Shown here: in pieces, positions 1 to 6,754 of the stretch
Layout: every line of letters begins with the position of its first letter
Position numbering within the stretch: position 1 is the stretch's first letter
Assembly (NCBI GenBank): GCA_036567205.1
Contig: DATCVA010000029.1
Span: forward strand, 1-14,519
Length of the DNA: 14,519 nt
DNA from: DATCVA01 sp036567205
GTDB taxonomy: Bacteria; Pseudomonadota; Gammaproteobacteria; Burkholderiales; Burkholderiaceae_B
Reading direction: 5' to 3'
Notes under the pieces: model-generated
The model's database searches: none
What the model was told of the DNA's origin: nothing
The model's input: the letters and a program-made list of their open reading frames with translations, nothing else
Made by a program: the position numbers and the translations under genes

Positions 1-8
1 GTTTACGC

Positions 9-920
9 TTAAACAGCGGCAGCGCCCCCCACGATTTCTGAAATTTCTTTGGTAATGGCAGCCTGGCGGGTTTTGTTATAAACCAGTTCCAGGTCGCCGA
101 TGATTTTTTTGGCGTTATCGGAGGCCGCTTTCATGGCCACCATGCGAGCAGACTGCTCGGAGGCCATATTTTCGGCAACTGCCTGATACACCAAACCTTC
201 GACATAGCGCATAAGCAAATCGTCGATCACGGTTTTTGAATCGGGCTCGTAAATGTAGTCCCAACCGTAACTCGATTTAACTTCGTCGTTTTGATCCTCG
301 GCCATTGCGTTGTCGGACTGGAACGGATCCGTCAAACCGCTGGGCAAAGGCAACAACCGGATGAAGCTTGGATCTTGCTTCATTGTGTTGACGAAACGAT
401 TGGTCGCGATGTAAACCGCATCGATTTTGCCATCGACGAAGTCATCAATTTGAACCTTGATCGCTCCGATCAGGCGCTCGAGGTTAGGCGCATCGCCCAG
501 CTGTACCTCTTGCGACACCAGATTTGCGCTGATGCGGCCCAAAGTGCCGGCGGCTTTGCTACCTAGCGCAGTCGCCTGAACTTTAATGCCTTTTTGCTCG
601 AATTCTTTAAAACGAGCCAGCACCAAACGCATAATGTTAGTGTTGAGGCCACCACACAGCCCCTTATCGGTCGAAACCACGACCACACCAACCGCCTTCG
701 GATCGCTACGCTCTAGCATATACGGGTGCGAATAATCGGGATGCGCTTGCATCAGGTGAGACGCGATCTCACGCACCTTGGTTGCATAGGGACGGCCGGC
801 ACGCATTCTTTCCTGCGCTTTACGCATTTTAGAAGCAGCCACCATCTCCATGGCTTTAGTGATCTTGCGCGTGTTTTGCACGCTCTTGATCTTAGTTCGA
901 ATTTCCTTAATTCCGGCCAT
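9..920 (-). CDS. atpG: ATP synthase F1 subunit gamma
   Basis: Central rotor shaft of F1: it turns inside the alpha3beta3 ring and couples proton flow through the c-ring to ATP synthesis at the inner membrane. The 303-residue protein has both family signatures. The N-terminal helix begins MAGIKEIRTKIKSVQNTRKI, and the C-terminal helix carries KTRQAAITKEISEIVGGAA; together they form the coiled-coil shaft. It is slightly longer than the E. coli protein (287 aa), the extra residues lying around 195-235 in a loop rich in D, E and N. The ATG start has an AGGA ribosome site at 928-931 with a 7-nt spacer. It follows atpA, but after an unusually long 203-nt gap that contains a palindrome. The gene ends 8 nt inside the window edge, so atpD is expected just beyond but is not seen. 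Confidence 0.98.
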   Translation of the reverse strand: MAGIKEIRTKIKSVQNTRKITKAMEMVAASKMRKAQERMRAGRPYATKVREIASHLMQAHPDYSHPYMLERSDPKAVGVVVVSTDKGLCGGLNTNIMRLVLARFKEFEQKGIKVQATALGSKAAGTLGRISANLVSQEVQLGDAPNLERLIGAIKVQIDDFVDGKIDAVYIATNRFVNTMKQDPSFIRLLPLPSGLTDPFQSDNAMAEDQNDEVKSSYGWDYIYEPDSKTVIDDLLMRYVEGLVYQAVAENMASEQSARMVAMKAASDNAKKIIGDLELVYNKTRQAAITKEISEIVGGAAAV

Positions 921-945
921 CGTACTTTCCTGTCACGGCGTTGTT

Positions 946-968
946 GTGGGTTGCTTGCGCAAACCCAC
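946..968. repeat. Palindrome in the atpA-atpG gap, REP-like
   Basis: Arms GTGGGTT (946-952) and AACCCAC (962-968) are perfectly complementary around a 9-nt centre. In the minus-strand (atp mRNA) sense the hairpin can continue with a 2-bp GC/GC step closed by a GCAA tetraloop after one bulged U. It lies 25 nt upstream of the atpG start and just before its ribosome site. The GGTGGGTT...AACCCAC core resembles short dispersed intergenic palindromes that I recall from many proteobacterial genomes; that likeness is from memory, not from a search. It could equally be a local mRNA stability or translation-control structure. Confidence 0.6.
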
Positions 969-1123
969 CTTATTCCATTTCTATATCAAACGTGCACTTT
1001 GTCGACTTCGCTTGCCTTACACCAGTAATGTCTGCGCTTCGCCTTCGCGTTCACGCTTGATCAAGAAACGGAATTACGTATGGATAACTGAAGCGGCTGC
1101 CTCGTTACCCTCGCCAATCAAAC

Positions 1124-2665
1124 TTAAAAAGCACCGTGCTTTTTGAACTCTTGTACGGCAGCGGCCAACTCGGCTTCGTCTTCCTTGGACAGTTCTTTCT
1201 TGTCCTCGATACGTTGCACCAACGCGCCGTGTTTCGCTTTCAGGTTGTCTTTAAGCGCTTTTTCGAAAGGCAATACCTGCTCGACTTCGAGGTCGTCGAT
1301 ATAGCCCTTGGTAACAGCAAACAACGTAACGGCCAGTTCCCAAACCTGCAAAGGCTGGTACTGAGGCTGCTTAAGCAGTTCAACCACACGTTTACCGCGC
1401 TCTAGCTGACGGCGTGTTGCGTCGTCCAGATCGGAAGCAAACTGCGCAAATGCGGCGAGTTCACGGTATTGCGCCAAGTCGGTACGAATACCGCCAGCCA
1501 GCTTCTTGACCACTTTGGTTTGAGCCGCACCACCCACACGCGATACCGAAATACCCGCGTTGATAGGAGGACGCACACCAGCGTTGAACAAATCGGTTTC
1601 CAGGAAGATCTGACCGTCGGTAATGGAAATAACGTTGGTCGGAACAAAAGCGGAAACGTCGCCAGCCTGCGTTTCAATGATAGGCAAAGCGGTTAACGAA
1701 CCGGTTTTACCCTTGACTTCGCCATTGGTGAATTTTTCAACGTATTCGGCGTTCACGCGTGCTGCGCGTTCGAGCAAGCGGGAATGCAGGTAGAACACGT
1801 CGCCAGGGTAGGCTTCGCGGCCAGGAGGACGACGCAACAGCAACGATACCTGGCGATAAGCCCAAGCCTGCTTGGTCAGATCGTCGTATACGATAAGGGC
1901 GTCTTCACCGCGATCGCGGAAGTATTCGCCCATGGTGCAACCGGAATAAGCCGACAGATACTGCATTGCAGCCGAATCGGATGCGGCGGCAGCCACGACA
2001 ATAGTGTATTCAAGCGCGCCGTATTCTTCGAGCTTGCGCACCACGTTGGCAATGGTCGATGCTTTTTGACCAATAGCAACGTATACGCACGTTACGTTCT
2101 TGCCTTTTTGACTGATGATGGTGTCGACGGCAACGGCTGTTTTACCCGTTTGGCGGTCACCAATAATCAATTCGCGCTGACCACGGCCAATTGGCACCAT
2201 GGAGTCAATTGCCTTGATCCCCGTTTGCAGCGGCTGATCAACGGACTGACGGGCAATAACGCCTGGCGCGACTTTTTCGATAATATCGGTAGCCTTGGCG
2301 TTGATAGGGCCTTTACCGTCGATGGGCGCACCCAGAGCATCGACCACACGGCCGCGCAGCTCGGGACCCACCGGCACTTCAAGAATGCGTCCGGTAGTTT
2401 TAACCGGGTCGCCTTCCGACACACCGGTGTAATCACCCAAAATAACTGCGCCGACGGAATCACGCTCGAGGTTGAGCGCAAGTCCAAACACGTTATTCGG
2501 GAATTCAAGCATTTCGCCTTGCATCACATCGGACAAGCCGTGGATGCGGGTAATACCGTCGGTCACGGATACTACCGTGCCCTGCGTACGTACGTCGGTC
2601 GACGCGCCCAAGCCTTCGATGCGGCTCTTGAGCAGTTCGCTGATCTCTGACGGGTTAAGTTGCAT
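1124..2665 (-). CDS. atpA: ATP synthase F1 subunit alpha
   Basis: Non-catalytic nucleotide-binding subunit of the F1 alpha3beta3 hexamer; it also supplies the arginine finger to the catalytic beta sites. At 513 aa it matches the E. coli length. The Walker A motif GDRQTGKT sits at residues 169-176, preceded by the family block QPLQTGIKAIDSMVPIGRGQ. The C-terminal part contains the hallmark ISVSRVGGAAQ, whose SR includes the arginine finger. The ATG start has an AGGAG ribosome site with a 7-nt spacer (TCTGAAC). It lies 35 nt downstream of atpH and is clearly co-transcribed. No truncation or unusual substitution is seen. Confidence 0.99.
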   Translation of the reverse strand: MQLNPSEISELLKSRIEGLGASTDVRTQGTVVSVTDGITRIHGLSDVMQGEMLEFPNNVFGLALNLERDSVGAVILGDYTGVSEGDPVKTTGRILEVPVGPELRGRVVDALGAPIDGKGPINAKATDIIEKVAPGVIARQSVDQPLQTGIKAIDSMVPIGRGQRELIIGDRQTGKTAVAVDTIISQKGKNVTCVYVAIGQKASTIANVVRKLEEYGALEYTIVVAAAASDSAAMQYLSAYSGCTMGEYFRDRGEDALIVYDDLTKQAWAYRQVSLLLRRPPGREAYPGDVFYLHSRLLERAARVNAEYVEKFTNGEVKGKTGSLTALPIIETQAGDVSAFVPTNVISITDGQIFLETDLFNAGVRPPINAGISVSRVGGAAQTKVVKKLAGGIRTDLAQYRELAAFAQFASDLDDATRRQLERGKRVVELLKQPQYQPLQVWELAVTLFAVTKGYIDDLEVEQVLPFEKALKDNLKAKHGALVQRIEDKKELSKEDEAELAAAVQEFKKHGAF

Positions 2666-2700
2666 GTTCAGACTCCTGGAATCCTGTTATCTGGCCCGCT

Positions 2701-3240
2701 TCAGGCGGCCAGCGTATCGCGCATGCGGGCCAACTGGGCCTGCACAGAAGTATCGAGTACTTGGTCGCCAACAATCACACGCACACCACCGATTAAGTCG
2801 GCGTCAACGGTGACAGCTGGCTTGAGTTTGAGGCCAAACTTTTTCTCGAGGCCGGTTACGAGCTCTTGAACTTGCGCATCGCTAAGCGCAAACGCGCTGG
2901 TGATTTGAGCAAGCGCAGTACCTTCGTGCCGATTTTTCAACAACTCGAATTGTTCAGCTATTTGAGGCAAAACCAAAACACGGTTATTGCTTACTAACAA
3001 TTCGATAAAATTACGCGCCTGCGTCGAGAGCGGGCTTTTTATTAGCCCGGCAAAAAGCTCGATGCGCTGCGCGTTATCAAGACGCGGATCCGTCAAAGCC
3101 GCGCGCACGTCTTCTTGGCTTGCTACTTGAGCAAGCTCGGACACCAAACCTGACCAGGACGCCAAGCCAGCTTGGTCGCCCTGAGCCGATGCGAACAACG
3201 CTTCGGCATAGGGTCTAGCGATAGTCGATAGTTCAGCCAT
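2701..3240 (-). CDS. atpH: ATP synthase F1 subunit delta
   Basis: Peripheral stalk subunit (the OSCP equivalent) that ties the top of F1 to the b-subunit dimer and stops the stator turning with the rotor. The 179-residue protein begins MAELSTIARPYAEALF, the typical delta N-terminal helix, and ends with the conserved block DLIGGVRVIVGDQVLDTSV. It lies 14 nt downstream of atpF and 35 nt upstream of atpA, in the usual order b-delta-alpha. The ATG is preceded by AGG-containing purine stretches in the short gap. Length and layout are normal for the family. Confidence 0.97.
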   Translation of the reverse strand: MAELSTIARPYAEALFASAQGDQAGLASWSGLVSELAQVASQEDVRAALTDPRLDNAQRIELFAGLIKSPLSTQARNFIELLVSNNRVLVLPQIAEQFELLKNRHEGTALAQITSAFALSDAQVQELVTGLEKKFGLKLKPAVTVDADLIGGVRVIVGDQVLDTSVQAQLARMRDTLAA

Positions 3241-3254
3241 GGCCTGCCCTAATA

Positions 3255-3725
3255 TTAGAGTTGTGCCTTAAGCTGCGTTAACAGCTCGGCGTGTGCCTGT
3301 GCATTCACTTCTCGTTTGAGAATTTGCTCTGCACCTTTAACAGCCAAAACGGCCACATCGGCGCGCAACCCTTCACGGGCACGCTGAACCTCTTGGGCAG
3401 CATCTTGCTGGGCCTGTGCAACAATGCGGGCTTTTTCAGCCTCGCCTTCGCGACGAGCCTGATCAATTAGAGCAGCAGCTTGCTTCTCGGCCTCGATCAT
3501 GCGAGCATGGTTTTCGGTTTTTGCTGAGGCCTCTATCAGACTAATACGCGCCTGGGCTTGAGCCAAATCGGCTTTACCCTTGTCGGCAGCCGCTAGGCCA
3601 TCGGCAATTTTTTGACGGCGATCGTCCATTGCTTTCGTTAAGGGCGGCCATACGAATTTCATCGTAAACCAGCCCAATACGAAAAACACGATCATCTGAA
3701 AAAAGAGAGTCGCGTTTAAATTCAC
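3255..3725 (-). CDS. atpF: ATP synthase Fo subunit b, GTG start
   Basis: Membrane-anchored stator arm of Fo, working as a dimer that binds delta on top of F1. The 156-residue length is the same as in E. coli. A hydrophobic anchor spans about residues 5-24, followed by the conserved FVWPPL and then a long highly charged, Ala-rich helix (residues 30-150) expected to form the right-handed coiled coil. The start codon is GTG, supported by the family N-terminus MNLNAT and by an AAAGGG ribosome site at 3734-3739 (8-nt spacer). A GTG start is consistent with less b than c being made, though that is inference. The gene follows atpE after a 126-nt gap with inverted repeats. Confidence 0.97.
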   Translation of the reverse strand: MNLNATLFFQMIVFFVLGWFTMKFVWPPLTKAMDDRRQKIADGLAAADKGKADLAQAQARISLIEASAKTENHARMIEAEKQAAALIDQARREGEAEKARIVAQAQQDAAQEVQRAREGLRADVAVLAVKGAEQILKREVNAQAHAELLTQLKAQL

Positions 3726-3786
3726 GGTCGTTTCCCTTTAATACCACTCGTGCCACACAGCACTGCTGCATAACACCTGATGTCCA

Positions 3787-3820
3787 AGCCGTTCTGCGCC
3801 CTCGGGCTTCAAAAACGGCT
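3787..3820 (-). other. Stem-loop downstream of atpE
   Basis: Arms AGCCGTT (3787-3793) and AACGGCT (3814-3820) form a perfect 7-bp stem with a 20-nt loop that holds a small inner GCC/GGC pairing. It lies in the atp mRNA between atpE and atpF, just past the 3827-3842 stem. No U-tract follows, so it is more likely a stability or processing structure, or a leaky pause, than a full intrinsic terminator. Confidence 0.45.
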
Positions 3821-3826
3821 GCTTAA

Positions 3827-3842
3827 CCCGCTAAAACGCGGG
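3827..3842 (-). other. Stem-loop immediately after the atpE stop
   Basis: Arms CCCGC (3827-3831) and GCGGG (3838-3842) pair around a 6-nt A/T-rich loop, beginning about 10 nt after the atpE stop codon in the mRNA. There is no run of U after it. With the next stem-loop it makes a double hairpin at the 3' end of atpE, a position where protection from exonucleases would favour the c-subunit message. The function is inferred. Confidence 0.45.
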
Positions 3843-3851
3843 CAATACCAA

Positions 3852-4094
3852 TTACCCGACAAACGGATTGGCGAAAGCAAACAACATAGCGATACCAACA
3901 CCGATCAGGAACGCAGCGTCGATAAGACCTGCCAACAAGAACATCTTGGTTTGCAGAGCGTTCATCAGTTCAGGCTGACGAGCCGAAGCTTCCAAATATT
4001 TGCCGCCCATCAAAGCAATACCAATGCAAGCACCGATAGCGCCGAGACCAATAATAATACCGCAAGCTAGAGCAACGAAAGCAACGTTGGTCAT
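3852..4094 (-). CDS. atpE: ATP synthase Fo subunit c
   Basis: Proteolipid that forms the rotating c-ring of Fo; each copy carries one ion across the membrane. The 80-residue protein is two transmembrane helices (about 5-28 and 52-75) joined by the polar loop RQPEL (39-43), which contacts gamma and epsilon. The essential carboxylate is Asp59 in GLIDAAF. The neighbouring residues lack the Gln/Glu-Ser pattern of sodium-translocating rings, so proton coupling is expected. The first helix has the Gly/Ala-rich packing face. Translation signals are the strongest in the operon: an AAGGAG site with a 5-nt spacer behind a U-rich leader, as expected for a subunit needed in many copies. Confidence 0.99.
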   Translation of the reverse strand: MTNVAFVALACGIIIGLGAIGACIGIALMGGKYLEASARQPELMNALQTKMFLLAGLIDAAFLIGVGIAMLFAFANPFVG

Positions 4095-4099
4095 GACAA

Positions 4100-4146
4100 C
4101 TCCTTGGTTAAAAACCGTGTAATCAAAAAGTCAAAAAGAAAACTTC
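4100..4146 (-). promoter_or_regulatory. atpE ribosome site with U-rich enhancer-like leader
   Basis: The Shine-Dalgarno AAGGAG occupies 4100-4105, five bases from the atpE ATG. Directly upstream in the mRNA, about 4107-4146, are three U-rich runs, one reading UUUUCUUUUUG. In E. coli the atpE initiation region has a U-rich upstream element that raises translation, probably through ribosomal protein S1. The arrangement here looks analogous; its activity is inferred. Confidence 0.6.
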
Positions 4147-4148
4147 TT

Positions 4149-4189
4149 TGCAAGAACCCCTTGCACCCCGGACCGGGCGTATTTGCCCG
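4149..4189 (-). other. Two tandem stem-loops between atpB and atpE
   Basis: The first hairpin has arms TGCAAG (4149-4154) and CTTGCA (4160-4165) with a 5-nt loop. The second has arms CGGGC (4174-4178) and GCCCG (4185-4189) with a 6-nt loop. Both lie between the atpB stop and the U-rich leader of atpE. They are good candidates for RNA processing or 5'-end protection of an atpE-containing transcript. Neither is followed by a tight U-run like that of a classic terminator, although U-rich sequence begins a few bases after the TGCAAG stem. Confidence 0.45.
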
Positions 4190-4201
4190 AACCGAAAACT
4201 A

Positions 4202-5083
4202 TTAATGGCCTTCGTGTGCCTGACCTACGTATACCAAGGTCAACATCATGAAAATAAACGCCTGCAATAGCACAATCAGAATATGGAAAATAGCCCACAC
4301 CGACCCCGCTAACACATGACCAATACCCAAGCCAATGCTCGCACCATTAAATCCGGTCCATGCGCCGCCCAACAGAGCGATCAGCATGAAAATAAGTTCG
4401 CCGGCAAACATGTTGCCAAACAGCCGCATACCCAGTGACACCGCTTTAGCGGCGTACTCGATGCAGTTCAATAGAAGGTTAAAAGGCACCAGCACAATGC
4501 CGGCCAGGCCTGGCGCATGGAAAGGCGCCGTAAGCATGTCCTTGACGAAACCGCCCGGATGCTTGATTTTGATGCCGTAGTAAAACATTAGCAGCAGCAC
4601 ACCCAGCGACATACCCATAGGCACGTTCAAGTCGGCCGTTGGCAAAATGCGGTGGTAGTACAAAGGATCGCCGTGCTCGGAACCCAGGCCGGTCCATTTG
4701 AACACCGAAGCCAGAAAGTCAACAGGAATGAAGTCGAGGCAGTTCATGAGGATGATCCACAAGAACACCGTCAATGCCAAAGGCGATACAAAACGACGCG
4801 ACACTTCGCTGGGAACGATGCTTTTGGCCTGCTCTTCGACCATGTCGACCAGCATTTCTATGGCAACCTGAAAACGGCCAGGAACCCCTGTGCTAACAGC
4901 TTTTGCCGCGCGCCACAGGACAAACACCACAACCGCACCCATCAAGATCGACCAGAACAACGAGTCGTAGTTAACAATATCGAAATTGGCGATGATGGAT
5001 TGTTTTTCACCTGTATTGTTCAAATGAACCAAGTGATGCTGAATATACTCAGACTGAGGCGAAATATTACTAGCAGCAGCCAT
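4202..5083 (-). CDS. atpB: ATP synthase Fo subunit a
   Basis: Stator channel subunit that provides the two proton half-channels beside the c-ring. The start chosen gives 293 aa: ATG at 5083 with AAGGG (5089-5093) and a 5-nt spacer. An in-frame TTG 19 codons upstream has no better support and is not needed. The key block SLGMRLFGNMFAGELIF contains the essential Arg220 (E. coli Arg210) and Glu229 (Glu219). Gln274 in LLQAFIFMMLT matches E. coli Gln252. Several hydrophobic segments (about 42-58, 100-120, 153-170, 190-210, 226-240, 262-286) fit the membrane topology. It follows atpI after a 134-nt gap containing two hairpins. Confidence 0.98.
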   Translation of the reverse strand: MAAASNISPQSEYIQHHLVHLNNTGEKQSIIANFDIVNYDSLFWSILMGAVVVFVLWRAAKAVSTGVPGRFQVAIEMLVDMVEEQAKSIVPSEVSRRFVSPLALTVFLWIILMNCLDFIPVDFLASVFKWTGLGSEHGDPLYYHRILPTADLNVPMGMSLGVLLLMFYYGIKIKHPGGFVKDMLTAPFHAPGLAGIVLVPFNLLLNCIEYAAKAVSLGMRLFGNMFAGELIFMLIALLGGAWTGFNGASIGLGIGHVLAGSVWAIFHILIVLLQAFIFMMLTLVYVGQAHEGH

Positions 5084-5109
5084 CTGAACCCTTATCCTGT
5101 TAGCTATAA

Positions 5110-5128
5110 CAAGAGCACCAAGCTCTTG
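5110..5128 (-). other. Stem-loop upstream of the atpB ribosome site
   Basis: Arms CAAGAGC (5110-5116) and GCTCTTG (5122-5128) form a perfect 7-bp stem with a 5-nt loop, ending about 16 nt upstream of the atpB Shine-Dalgarno in the mRNA. It may shape access to the atpB leader or mark a processing site. The function is inferred. Confidence 0.45.
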
Positions 5129-5145
5129 AATTTGATACAACCTAA

Positions 5146-5173
5146 AACGCTGCCAAATTAAAACAGCAGCGTT
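5146..5173 (-). terminator. Possible attenuator between atpI and atpB
   Basis: Arms AACGCTGC (5146-5153) and GCAGCGTT (5166-5173) make a perfect 8-bp stem around a 12-nt A/T-rich loop. In the transcribed direction the stem ends in GTT and runs on into TTAGG, giving a short U-run of four. That is weak for an intrinsic terminator, so partial read-through separating atpI from the structural genes, or simple RNA stabilisation, are the plausible roles. Confidence 0.35.
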
Positions 5174-5217
5174 AATAAATTCGATTCGAAATACTGTCCG
5201 GTGAAATCAGCCCGCGG

Positions 5218-5760
5218 CTATGGCAGCTTGCGAAACATCAGCAACAGCACATAGCCTTTTAAAACACACAACAGCCCAAATATAAGCGCGGGCCAAACCA
5301 ACCACCCGCGACCCAGATAAGCCGCCAAACCCAACAACAATACCGCCGAGCCCAGCTTGAAAGCCTCACCTAAAAAAAAGGTGAACGGATTCGACTTTTT
5401 CGGACCAAACAACCCCAGCAATAATCGCAATGCGAAAAATGCGTTAGGCACAAAATAAGCCCCCGCCCCAATCAAGGCGGAAACCCCTGCTGTGAAACCC
5501 CCTACGAGCCAGGAAACCGCAACAGCCAAACCCGCCATAACCGCCTGAGCGACAAGAGCCCGAGCTATACCGCGTCCAGCTTTTGCATCCAAGATGGCCC
5601 GATCAGCATCGCTAAGCTTAATCGGCTGATCATCAAAACCGCTGGGAGCTATCTGGGTAAGGCCATCGTCCTCGGACCGAAGCTGATTAATCGGAAGCTG
5701 TTTAGCAACATTCGCATTAAGCCCCGACCCTTGAACTTCGTGTGTATCCAGTTTTGGCAT
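5218..5760 (-). CDS. atpI: ATP synthase protein I (AtpI), long N-terminus
   Basis: Small membrane protein of the atp operon, linked in other bacteria to c-ring assembly or stability; not a structural subunit. The C-terminal part (about residue 65 onward) has four hydrophobic segments, and the GAGAYFVPNAFFALR block between the second and third is typical of AtpI/UncI proteins. Before it lies a hydrophilic stretch of roughly 50-60 residues rich in D, Q, N and L, which the 126-aa E. coli protein lacks. Two starts are possible: ATG at 5760 (180 aa, weak ribosome site) or GTG at 5775 (185 aa, GGAT about 8 nt upstream). It is the first gene of the operon, just after a predicted promoter, and ends 134 nt before atpB. 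Confidence 0.88.
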   Translation of the reverse strand: MPKLDTHEVQGSGLNANVAKQLPINQLRSEDDGLTQIAPSGFDDQPIKLSDADRAILDAKAGRGIARALVAQAVMAGLAVAVSWLVGGFTAGVSALIGAGAYFVPNAFFALRLLLGLFGPKKSNPFTFFLGEAFKLGSAVLLLGLAAYLGRGWLVWPALIFGLLCVLKGYVLLLMFRKLP

Positions 5761-5807
5761 TGTTGGCGCGACCACGTGTTTTTATCCGCTAAGCGTCAAA
5801 CTCAGAG

Positions 5808-5837
5808 AGTATAACTTTATTTTTAACCGGTAAGCAA
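5808..5837 (-). promoter_or_regulatory. Predicted sigma70 promoter of the atp operon
   Basis: On the minus strand a -35-like TTGCTT (5832-5837) is followed after 18 bp by a good -10 box TATACT (5808-5813). Transcription would start near 5800, leaving a leader of roughly 25-40 nt to the atpI start. The -10 matches the consensus at five of six positions; the -35 matches only at TTG. It is the best promoter-like pair in the echA-atpI gap. Confidence 0.5.
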
Positions 5838-5900
5838 ATGGCCAGGCGGCCCGCAGATAAGCGCAATAAAAAATTAGCGAATAAACAACGCTACTGCCTG

Positions 5901-5942
5901 CGGGTGTGGCACGCGCCACCCGGTTTGCATTGCACAAACCGG
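5901..5942. terminator. Double inverted repeat after the enoyl-CoA hydratase gene
   Basis: Two abutting stems lie 15 nt after the hydratase stop. One has arms CCGGTTTG (5920-5927) and CAAACCGG (5935-5942), a perfect 8-bp stem with a 7-nt loop. The other has arms CGGGTG (5901-5906) and CACCCG (5917-5922) around a GC-rich centre. They share the 5920-5922 bases, so they cannot both form fully. No U-run follows on the minus strand, so this is a terminator-like or 3'-protecting structure rather than a textbook intrinsic terminator. Confidence 0.4.
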
Positions 5943-5956
5943 AAAGATCCGCCCTT

Positions 5957-6733
5957 TTAACGATGCTTGAAGCCCGGCGCTCTTTTTTCAACAAAAGCCG
6001 CCATACCTTCCTTTTGATCTTCTGAAGCAAAAAGCGCATGAAAGTTGCGTCGCTCAAACAGCAGAGACTCGCTAAGCGGCGATTCGTAAGCCCGGTTAAT
6101 ACATTCTTTAGCCATCATGACCGAAGGCAATGACATGGACGCAATAATCGTCGCGGCATCAAGCGCTTCGTCAAGCAGCCGTTCGGCTGGCACGACACGC
6201 GACACCAGACCCGCACGCTCGGCTTCACTGGCGTCCATCATGCGTGCGGTCAAGATCATATCCATCGCTTTCGCCTTGCCCACAGCACGCGGCAGGCGCT
6301 GAGTGCCGCCAAACCCGGGGATAATGCCCAACTTGATTTCAGGCTGGCCAAAACGGGCATTGTCGGCGGCAATAATAATGTCGCACATCATAGCCAGCTC
6401 GCAGCCTCCGCCCAGTGCATAGCCAGCCACCGCGGCAATAATGGGTTTACGTATATTTTTAAGCGACTGCCAGTTGTGACCCAGGTAGTCCTGCTTATAC
6501 ACGTCCATATAGGTCCAGCTTTGCATTGCCCCAATGTCAGCCCCGGCAGCAAAAGCCTTTTCGCTTCCGGTCAGGACGATGGCGCCAATATTGTCATCGG
6601 CATCAAATGCTCGCAGCGCGTCGGCCAGTTCGTCAATGACCTCGTTGTTAAGCGCATTCAGGACCTTGGGGCGGTCCAGCGTCAATAAACCTACACGGCC
6701 GCGGGTCTCGATTTTTACCATCGGTGCATTCAT
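5957..6733 (-). CDS. Enoyl-CoA hydratase, crotonase family
   Basis: Predicted to add water across the trans-2,3 double bond of enoyl-CoA thioesters in fatty-acid or related acyl-CoA breakdown; soluble and cytosolic. The 258-aa length is that of stand-alone hydratases. Both catalytic glutamates are present: Glu112 in GGGCELAMMCD and Glu132 in GQPEIKLGIIPGFGGTQRL. The oxyanion-hole segments AAGADI (62-67) and ALGGG (106-110) and the C-terminal MAAFVEKRAPGF are typical. Two glutamates plus the PGFGGTQ loop favour a true hydratase over isomerase or dehalogenase relatives, but the chain length used cannot be told. The start ATG has a strong AAGGAGG site (6738-6744, 4-nt spacer). It reads in the same direction as the atp operon, about 195 nt upstream. 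Confidence 0.95.
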   Translation of the reverse strand: MNAPMVKIETRGRVGLLTLDRPKVLNALNNEVIDELADALRAFDADDNIGAIVLTGSEKAFAAGADIGAMQSWTYMDVYKQDYLGHNWQSLKNIRKPIIAAVAGYALGGGCELAMMCDIIIAADNARFGQPEIKLGIIPGFGGTQRLPRAVGKAKAMDMILTARMMDASEAERAGLVSRVVPAERLLDEALDAATIIASMSLPSVMMAKECINRAYESPLSESLLFERRNFHALFASEDQKEGMAAFVEKRAPGFKHR

Positions 6734-6754
6734 GCTGCCTCCTTCGTTGCACAG

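Noticed and set aside
986..1054. A 22-codon GTG-started open frame on the minus strand inside the atpA-atpG gap.
   Set aside because: It has no ribosome site, a repetitive Lys/Ala/Arg start, and no recognisable domain; chance alone explains it.
1784..2650. A long 288-codon open frame on the plus strand opposite atpA.
   Set aside because: It is antisense to a strongly conserved gene, and its product shows no recognisable domain or motif; it is a shadow of codon bias in atpA.
5084..5140. A TTG start extending atpB by 19 codons.
   Set aside because: The ATG at 5083 has a good AAGGG site, and the extension overlaps a hairpin and has no family support.
5782..6057. A 91-codon minus-strand frame spanning the echA 3' end and the atp promoter region.
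   Set aside because: It overlaps the hydratase gene out of frame and runs through inverted repeats and a promoter, with no domain.
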